Source of the DNA: a virus
Length of the DNA stretch: 26,468 nucleotides
Direction: 5' to 3' (one strand)
IMG/VR virus record: IMGVR_UViG_3300032073_000207
Location: 1 to 26,468 of that record
The notes under the pieces were generated by a model. That model saw only the letters and a program-made list of their open reading frames with translations, was not told the origin of the DNA and did not search any database. Within the stretch, counting starts at the first letter, position 1. Each line of letters opens with the position of its first letter. Of the stretch, positions 1-7,700 are shown piece after piece. Both the position numbers and the translations under genes were made by a program.

Positions 1-887
1 TCAATACCTTCTCCGCCTGTGAAAGTAAAGGTTTCGCCAATAGTTGCCGCAGCATTACCAGAATCACTTGCAAGAGTTATATCATTAGCAGTAATAGCAC
101 CTGAAGATGCTGTAAAGTGTGTGGAATTGAAAGAAGCAACACCTTTATTTGATGCACTTGCATCCTCCGCTTCAATGGTAAGAGTAACATCTGTTCCTGA
201 TTTTGCAACAGCAGTATCAATCCCTTCTCCGCCTACAATTCGTAAGTCATCTGTAAGAAGTGCCGTGTCCGCAGTAGTAGAATCTGCGTCTACAGTAAGA
301 GTTGCAGCAACATCCGTAAACGTAACTACACCTGATCCGTTAGTAACGAGTGCCTGCCCACTAGTGCCATCAGTGATTGGAAGTGTATATTCTCCGGAAA
401 ATTCTACCTGTTTACCAAATTTAATAAGCTCTGAAGAGTTAGTTGTATCAAGAGTAATATAGTTATTAGAGCCTTCACTGACAGTAAAAGCAGTAGCAGA
501 GTTATCAACTAGTTTAAATTCTGTTGCTTGAGCACTTATATCTACGGTACCTGTAGTAAGTACTAAATTACTTGCAGGATTTAAAGTAAGATCTCCTGAA
601 GAAGTATCAATATGATTTGTAGTATTATTTATACGAATGTTGCCAGTAAGTAACTTGTTTACTTTACTGTTCGCGTCTACAAGAATTGCGCTTGAAGCAG
701 TAAGAATCCCTGCTGTGTGGTCGAGCATATCGACATAAAGTTTACCGCCAATAGCTACTACAGCATTATCTGCGGGGGCACCAATAAATAACTTGTCACT
801 ATTATCTGAATATGCTAATTCACCTGCGGTAAGTGAGCCGGGGGCCGCAGTGGTGGTACTGCGTTTAATTTTAATTGTTTGAGCCAT
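1..887 (-). CDS. Phage tail fibre protein, N-terminal 295 residues (runs off window edge)
   Basis: I translated this open frame directly: it starts at ATG 885-887 and has no stop before base 1. The start is supported by AGGAG about 7 bases upstream. The protein begins MAQTIKIKRSTTTAAPGSL, followed by TAGELAYSDNSDKLFIG. This IKIKRS...GELAY...LFIG pattern is known from the N-termini of many fibre proteins of marine and T4-like phages, where it attaches the fibre to the baseplate or tail. The rest is Thr/Ser/Ala/Gly-rich beta-type sequence without Cys. A module ending in GGEGID recurs with a 72-residue period (DNA copies at 1 and 217). It is probably a trimeric fibre shaft or receptor-binding protein, and is the third gene of the unit started by the promoter at 1681-1709, 21 bases after its neighbour. 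The C-terminal receptor-binding part is outside the window. Confidence 0.8.
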   Translation of the reverse strand, partial: MAQTIKIKRSTTTAAPGSLTAGELAYSDNSDKLFIGAPADNAVVAIGGKLYVDMLDHTAGILTASSAILVDANSKVNKLLTGNIRINNTTNHIDTSSGDLTLNPASNLVLTTGTVDISAQATEFKLVDNSATAFTVSEGSNNYITLDTTNSSELIKFGKQVEFSGEYTLPITDGTSGQALVTNGSGVVTFTDVAATLTVDADSTTADTALLTDDLRIVGGEGIDTAVAKSGTDVTLTIEAEDASASNKGVASFNSTHFTASSGAITANDITLASDSGNAAATIGETFTFTGGEGI

Positions 888-908
888 TTAGGGTCTCCTA
901 GATTAGCC

Positions 909-1322
909 TTAAAAGGCTCCTGCGTCTAATGTGTCTGAATCGTCAGCGGCCGCACCTACAATTATAGGGACCCACTCAAAAACTCCATTACTAGTTTCGC
1001 GGTATACTTTTAGTTGATTATCATCTATATCGTACCAAGTGTCTCCTTCTCCTACGTTGGGTCCAGTCGGTGTAGTTGTTGTTCTAAAATCTTGATCTGC
1101 TAATTGTTCTATAGCACCTTGTACGGTGCCTGCAGTTATTGATCCATGAGGTTGAATGGATATTTGTGAAGCATTTGATTCAGATATAGCAATACCTCTA
1201 AGTTGCAATACCGTTTGATCCTGACTTATATCTAAAGAAATCTCGCCACTAGTACTATCTACGTCTATTTTTGTGACGTTTTCTGAAACCGTAACATTTG
1301 TATGGGGTTCACGAACTGGCAT
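909..1322 (-). CDS. Small fibre/baseplate-associated protein (137 aa)
   Basis: This acidic 137-aa protein has no signal peptide or membrane segment. Its first ~75 residues look beta-rich and repetitive (ISLDISQDQTVLQLRGIAIS). Residues ~86-118 carry a GDTWYDIDDNQLKVYR segment followed by FEWVPI. This short 'G-D-x-W-Y-D...N-x-x-K-V-Y...W' pattern is common in phage fibre and baseplate proteins. A related pattern, GDEAWFF...KIWQYSGSAW, occurs in the 2,915-aa tail-tip protein of this window. The start overlaps the stop of the upstream gene as TAATG, so translation is probably coupled. Position between a beta-sandwich accessory protein and a fibre protein suggests it helps assemble or attach the fibre. 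I do not recognise a named family. Confidence 0.65.
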   Translation of the reverse strand: MPVREPHTNVTVSENVTKIDVDSTSGEISLDISQDQTVLQLRGIAISESNASQISIQPHGSITAGTVQGAIEQLADQDFRTTTTPTGPNVGEGDTWYDIDDNQLKVYRETSNGVFEWVPIIVGAAADDSDTLDAGAF

Positions 1323-1660
1323 TACCTAGTGACTCCTTGATTAATAACCACCTCTCCGTAAAGAAGTTTGGTCACTACCAAATCGGAGCTAGTAAAGATC
1401 TCTAAATCATACTGATAATTTCCAGCAGGTATACCATTGCTTACACTGTTTCCCAAGGCCATTTGCACCTTTCCATCTGTACCTGTAGGAACAGTGCAAA
1501 GAAAGGTGCCAGTCAAAGTAGAGGAAGACTTAGTTGGTCTTATTTGAGCACGTGCAGAGTAACCGCTTAAATTTTTAACCGTTTCATTCTCTTTTACTGT
1601 CAATTCTATCGCAAAGTCGGAACCTTGGTCGATAACTAGGTCGTAGCGGGCTGCTGTCAT
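1322..1660 (-). CDS. Beta-sandwich fibre/baseplate accessory protein (112 aa)
   Basis: The 112-aa protein reads YDLVIDQGSDFAIELTV, then NLSGYSARAQIR, then IPAGNYQYDLEIF and a final EVVINQGVTR. This 'qGsdf...LsGYsARaqIR...aGnYqYDLe...G.v.v...VTR' pattern is a recurrent small virion protein of siphoviruses and myoviruses. It resembles the immunoglobulin-like N-terminal domain of baseplate upper proteins (BppU type). The start is secure: GGAGG lies 7 bases upstream of the ATG, and a consensus promoter lies just before that (-10 box at 1681-1686). It is the first gene of the promoter-driven fibre unit. Its likely role is a connector or host-binding accessory at the tail tip. The role is inferred from family pattern and context. 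Confidence 0.7.
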   Translation of the reverse strand: MTAARYDLVIDQGSDFAIELTVKENETVKNLSGYSARAQIRPTKSSSTLTGTFLCTVPTGTDGKVQMALGNSVSNGIPAGNYQYDLEIFTSSDLVVTKLLYGEVVINQGVTR

Positions 1661-1680
1661 TTGATTTCCTCCATTACAGA

Positions 1681-1709
1681 ATTATAGCCAACTTGAGGTG
1701 TTATGTCAA
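1681..1709 (-). promoter_or_regulatory. Consensus sigma70 promoter for the fibre unit
   Basis: On the minus strand, TTGACA (1704-1709) and TATAAT (1681-1686) are separated by exactly 17 bases (1687-1703). Both hexamers match the bacterial sigma70 consensus perfectly. An A/T-rich stretch lies upstream of the -35 box, like an UP element. The predicted start, near 1674, gives a leader of only ~14 bases that already contains the GGAGG ribosome-binding site. It sits in the 73-base gap after the 2,915-aa tail-tip gene. Confidence 0.85.
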
Positions 1710-1733
1710 GAATTATTTTTTGTATGGTACTTA

Positions 1734-4700
1734 TTAAAGAGCTCCAATACGCACTCGTAAAGCTGAGCTATCTCGTATGTCTATTCTATTATTAACCCCA
1801 TCCATGTAAATGCCTGCGCTTCCAGCAGCATCATTTGAAACTTTTAAATGAGTTGCATCAATTGAGTCTGCTGTTATATAGTCGGCAATTACAGTATCGG
1901 CATCCAAAATACCCACTCTCAACGTTCCTGTAAGAGTGTCTCCTGCTTGAATAGCTGCTAGATTCCCTGAAGTTCCTAGTGTAATAGTAGTTCCTGAGAT
2001 ACTACCAGTCACCCCTCCTCCATTAGTTACAGCCGTTACACCATTTGTACCTGTCGCATCATCACGCCATGCAGGCACACCGTTCACATCTGTTTTCCAA
2101 ACCTTATGTGCCTGTCCCACACCCGAAGCTACAACTCCTGCGGAACTTGCGCTGTTTGCGGCTACAGAAATAGTAGGGGTAGCTCCTCCAGTACTTGCTA
2201 TAGGTGCGGTACCTGATACACTTGTTACTCCTGAAGAAGTTGAATATCTTCCATCTAAATCTACCGTTACTTGTGCTGTGTCACTTCCTGCTCTGGTGAG
2301 TGTTAATATTCCATTTGCAGTATTGAAAGACGCAGAATTAACATATCTATCAGTATTCGTAGCACTAATATCAATAGTGTTACCGCTGCGGCTAACAGAC
2401 GCTGAGCCGCTCGCTGTAAATGTAACGGTCTCTCCGGCACTAATATTTTCTACAGCTCCCGATTCTGCCTGAATATTAAAATTAGTAGTATTCGTATTAT
2501 TATCTGTACTACTAATTGTAAAGTTAGGATAAGTACCTGATACAGTAGTTGCACCACTACCTGATAAACTTACTTGTGCCGGAATAGTAGGCTTATTACT
2601 AAAGTTATTATAATCTAGATAATAAGTTCCGTGTTGCCCGTCAAGTTGATCGGTATCTCCTATAAATTTACCATTATTATCAATATAAGACTTATCCGCA
2701 CCATCTCTTCGGAATTGAACAATACGATTTGAAGAAGAATCGGATACAATATACCACCTATTTGAGTGATACTGTATTTTACCATTAGCACCTGGATCAC
2801 CTGTCCAAGTAGACGTTGCTGCAGAACGAATATCAGAACTAGTAATCGTTATCGCATTTGCCCCGCCTGAAAAAGTTACATCTCCTGTAAAGGTTGCCCC
2901 AGAAAGATTTGCTTTTCCAGATATATCTTGATGTGAGGTAAGATAGCCAGGATTACTTGAAGGAACCCACGAAGGTGTTACATCTGCTCCGTTTGCTACA
3001 TTCAGTAGAGTTCTTGCGGCGGCGGCTGTATAAGAGCGACCGTAAGTATCACTACCATTAGTACCGGTAAACATTCCCATTCCGCTTGTATTACCTGAAG
3101 TAGAAAAAGTTCCTGTTCCGTTGTAATAAACTGCAAATATATAGCCATTACCTTGTCTTCGGACTACTGTGTTAGCACTTGCTCCTGTATCAATTGTGTA
3201 TGGAAAACTATAGGCATTTGCTCCGTCTGCTACATTTAAAACGGAACGTATAGTAGCAGGACTAGCAGGTCTAATATAGTTATCTGTCGAAGTATTATGC
3301 TGCACCATTATATGATTAATATTGCCAGAGCTTGCTTGTGAATCATATTCTGAGCGGAAGAGTCTAGCGTTTATATCTCCACTACTGTTTCTTTTTACTA
3401 CAGTACTTGCGGTGCTCGCCTCTGTACCCCCACTATTTGTAATATAAGCGGCTCCGTTGGTAAGCTGATTATTATTCGTTATAAGGTTTGCACCCGTTGC
3501 TATACCGTCTAACTTACTCTTGAGAGTAGTAGTAAAGTTCTTTTGTGTCAGACCTCCATCACCTACACTATACTCGGTATTAGGAGTTGTCACAGTATCT
3601 GTAGTACCATCTCCTCTGGCTAGAGTAATAGTACTACCACTAATTGTCATTGCATTAGCGGCACTTGATAAAGCGGCAGCTTGGTTAGTTTTAACGTATG
3701 CAGAAGGTAAAGAGCCTCCAAAAGTAGCAGCGTTACCTCCGTCTGCGTTTGTAACGTATCCCGCTCCATTAGTAAGCTGGTTATTATTAGTTATAAGATT
3801 TGCACCCGTTGCTATACCGTCTAACTTACTCTTGAGAGTAGTAGTAAAGTTCTTTTGTGTCAGACCTCCATCACCTACGCTATATTCGGTATTCACCCAA
3901 GGAACATTAACATACATCTTCTGGCTAGAAAGCTCTACAGGATAATTTTTTCCGCTTTCTGTATAGCCTATTTTTACGAGACCAAGAGTAGAACCGGTTG
4001 CTACTCCATATTCAGTATTTGCAGTAGTTATTGTAAAATTCGGATAGGTACCTGAAATTGTAGCACCTCCTCCTCCTGTTAAAGAAACAGTTTGATCAGG
4101 GGCGGTATTACTAAAGACAGTACCTGTTAGCGCTATACCAGAACCTGCAGTATAATTAGTGTCTGTAGAACTGATTGTTACAGTGTTAGCTGAATCATTT
4201 TTAACAACACTTACGTTTGTACCTGCTGTTATAATTCCCGCCGCTAGATCACGAATCTCTTCATCGCTTCTTTGAGTATCTGTAAACACGGCTCCAGTAG
4301 GTACGGATGTTTTAACATTATCAAAAGCCCAGTTAGAGCTAATAGCTGTAGTAGTAGCGCCATCTACGGGAGTATCGTGTACATTTGTATTACTACTAGA
4401 AATAGTAAAGTTAGGATATGTTCCGCTAATGGTTGTACCGCCTGCACCTGTTAGAGCAACGGTTTGATCAGGAGCAGAATTACTAAAGACAGTACCTGTT
4501 AAAGAGATTCCAGAACCTGCTGTGTACTGAGTATTATTATCAGGTACAGTTACTGTATCTGTCGTCCCGTTTGCTCTGTTTAGAGTAATTGTATTACCAC
4601 TAATTGTCATTGCGTTTCCGGCAGTTGACAAAGCTTGATTTGAGTTAGTACTTACTTTATTGCCTAAACTTGTAGTTACAGAAGCAGCAAAACTTGAATC

Positions 4701-7700
4701 ATCATTTACTGCTGCTGCGAGTTCGTTCAAAGTATTTAAGGCATCGGGTGCTCCATCTAGTAAAGCAGTAATTTCATTATCAACATAAGTTTCTGTTGCA
4801 AAGCCCGAGCTATTTGCTAAAGAAGCATTGCTAATAGTAACACCATTGATTGTTAAACTGGTTCCATCCCACCAGATATATTTACTTGCATTACCTAGAA
4901 CCATCTTACCTACACCAAGATCTAGAAAAGCTCCTGATTCGGTACCTGTAGGGGCAGAGGAAGCTTCTGGGATAGTGCCTCCTTTTAAAGTACCTGCTGT
5001 AATATCTCCTAGATTTGCGGAGAGTGCCTCTAAGTTGGTAACATTGATATTTGACGCAGTTATATTACCTGCTGTAATATCATCGGCATTTAATGCCCCA
5101 CGAATCTCCATAGTACCTGCAGATTGATCCCAAAAAACATATTTATTACTAGCTTTATTTCCCAGGTAGAAATCACCGTCTGCGTTTAAGTGTGCACCTG
5201 CACCTGTAAGAGTAGTGCCTGCAATTTTTGCAACTGTAGTTCTATTTCTGGCTTTACCTGTACCAGTACCTGCATTTTGTGCTGTAAAAATACCACCTAA
5301 ATTATAAGTTTGTCCACTTGTTCCTGCTACAGAATTCCACTGTGCTTGAGTAGTGTTTCCAAGATCGGTAATGTAGTATTCTGTATTTGTTACAAAAGAG
5401 CCAGCATTAACTTCTGCGGAAGGACCTACTCGAATATCTCGAGTCACAATCGCATCAGAGTCTAACATCTTTGTGTTTAAGGTACCGATGGTGGCGACTT
5501 CTGCCATAAGAGTCGCAAAGGTGGCACTCGAACCTACAATGTCATCTACATTTAAAGTGCCTCTAAAAGTCATTGTCCCTGCGGATTGGTCCCAGAACAA
5601 ATATTTATTAGCAGCAGCATTACCTATATACATATCGCCATCTTGCTTCAAGTCAATACCAGCACCTGCAAGAGTAGTACCACTAATAGTGGGAGGAGTT
5701 TGTCCCGAAGGAAATACTTGCACTTCTCGAGCAATCACTGAGTTTGCATTTAGTACATCAGTATCTACTACGCTAAAGGTTCCTACGGCTGCTACTATTT
5801 CTCCGAATTTTCCTCCGGATGAGGTCTGATCAATGTTATCTGCAAGAATAGTTCCATTGGCAATTTCAGTAGTAGTAACAGTACCGTCTACCATTACATC
5901 GCCTCGAATTGCTTGAGTTATTTCTGTCCAAGCACTCCCGCTATACTGCCATATTTTTTGACCTGTAGGAGCATTCTGATTACCAGTAAAAAACCAAGCT
6001 TCATCTCCTGCAACAGGTACTGTAGGTCTCTCACCTGTGCCATCACCCCACCGAGTATTTGCCAAAGTTGCTGTTGTAGGTAATGCGCTTACTGCAATAT
6101 TCCATTTTCCTTTATGACGAATAGGAGCTACTGTTGATACACCCGCAGTAGTATTCGGAGAAAAAAGAGATCTAACTACAGTATCTCTAGTAGGTTTGAT
6201 TACATGTCTTACCCAGAAATACTGAGTGGTAGCATCATCGTCAGCATCAATAGTATGATCATATCTTTCTGTAGTGAGAAGGTCTGCTATTAATTTTGTA
6301 TTTGCGTGATCCTTATCATTGTGAGTTGTATTAGCATAAACTTCCGTAGTATGAGTATTGACATTAAAATCAGCAGCATTGTTCCATTTTAGTACAAAAG
6401 TACCGGGCACTTTGCCCGCACCTTGTAGATTTGTAGGAGGAGCAGGAGTATTTAAATTAACAGGAGTAGACGCAGTAATCTCTTCTCCAATAGAAGGTTT
6501 CTCTAACTTTTTGATTAAGTATGCTTCATTATTATGCTCATCTGCTGTAATATTAACCAAACAATCCGAATTTAATACAATATTAGAGATTCTAAATTCT
6601 TTATCGGTCCAACCAAATCTATCATAGCTAATCTTTATAATTTGTCCTGGCAGTAAAAGTGATCCTTTGGGCATCATCTTAAAGCTAATACTTAAACCGA
6701 AACGAGACTCGTCCAAATATTGATTAATATTAAAACGAGCATTATAATAGTTTGTTACCCCAGGCATACCGTAGTTGCCTTTCTTAGGTATACTCTTATC
6801 TTGCTTTAAGTATGTAGAATTAAAAAATGAAACAGAGCGAGCCTCAAACTTAGTTTGTGGATCTTTAATACTAGTACTTACACTATTGTAGGATTTTTTT
6901 AGCCCACCATCTTTAATAGATATGGTTCCAATAATATCTTCTTCATTTATCGTTTCTCCTACTACAAAAGTTGTAGGGGTTCGGCCTTTGATATCCAAAG
7001 CGTATCGTCCATTAGAGAATCTCAGTACGCCGTTGAACTGTTTTAACATTAAGTTAATATTTTCAAATACGGGATTAGAAGTTGATATAACTTGATTCAT
7101 TTGGTGTCGAGTAACGTTTCTTTGCTGATTAGAATCCCAGCCTATATACTTCCAATATTTTACACTATCAGAATCATATAAATCGTAGCCGCTACCATTA
7201 AATGTACCATTTACATAAGATTTAACTAAAGGGTTCCCATCTGACGAAAATTGACCCAGCTCGGCATTACTAATATGTAAAGGTAATGTAGTACTTGACG
7301 ACCCTACTTTTGTTAAATTAAATGCGGTACTAGTAGTTTGAAAAGAGCCGCTAGTAGCAGGTAGGCTTGTTTGCTGACCTCCACTGGAGTTCATTGCCCA
7401 TAAGTATCCGCGATCATCCCATATAACTTGGTGAGGCGCAAAAGATTCCCAATTATTCCATTTTCTTCCTAACTTACCTATAACATTAGTAAACTTTACT
7501 TCTTTAAACGTGGGAGGATTTTCTCCACTACCGTACTGAACGGTCGGAGTATCCGAAGAACTAGATACTACAGTTCCTTGGAATAGTACTGCACTTCCTG
7601 CCCCCGTATATTTATAAACATCACCAGCTGTGAAACTAGTAGATGAGGGAACAATTACTGTAATATCAGAATTTACATCACAGTCTCGAGCTGCTGACTT

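Noticed and set aside
3520-3945. Plus-strand 141-codon open frame with internal duplication
   Set aside because: It is antisense to the tail-tip gene; its apparent repeat is just the 122-bp direct repeat read backwards, and it has no ribosome-binding site or context.
3460-4525. CRISPR-like spaced repeats
   Set aside because: Repeats are long (>120 bp), few, and lie in frame within one coding region; they are fibre protein modules.
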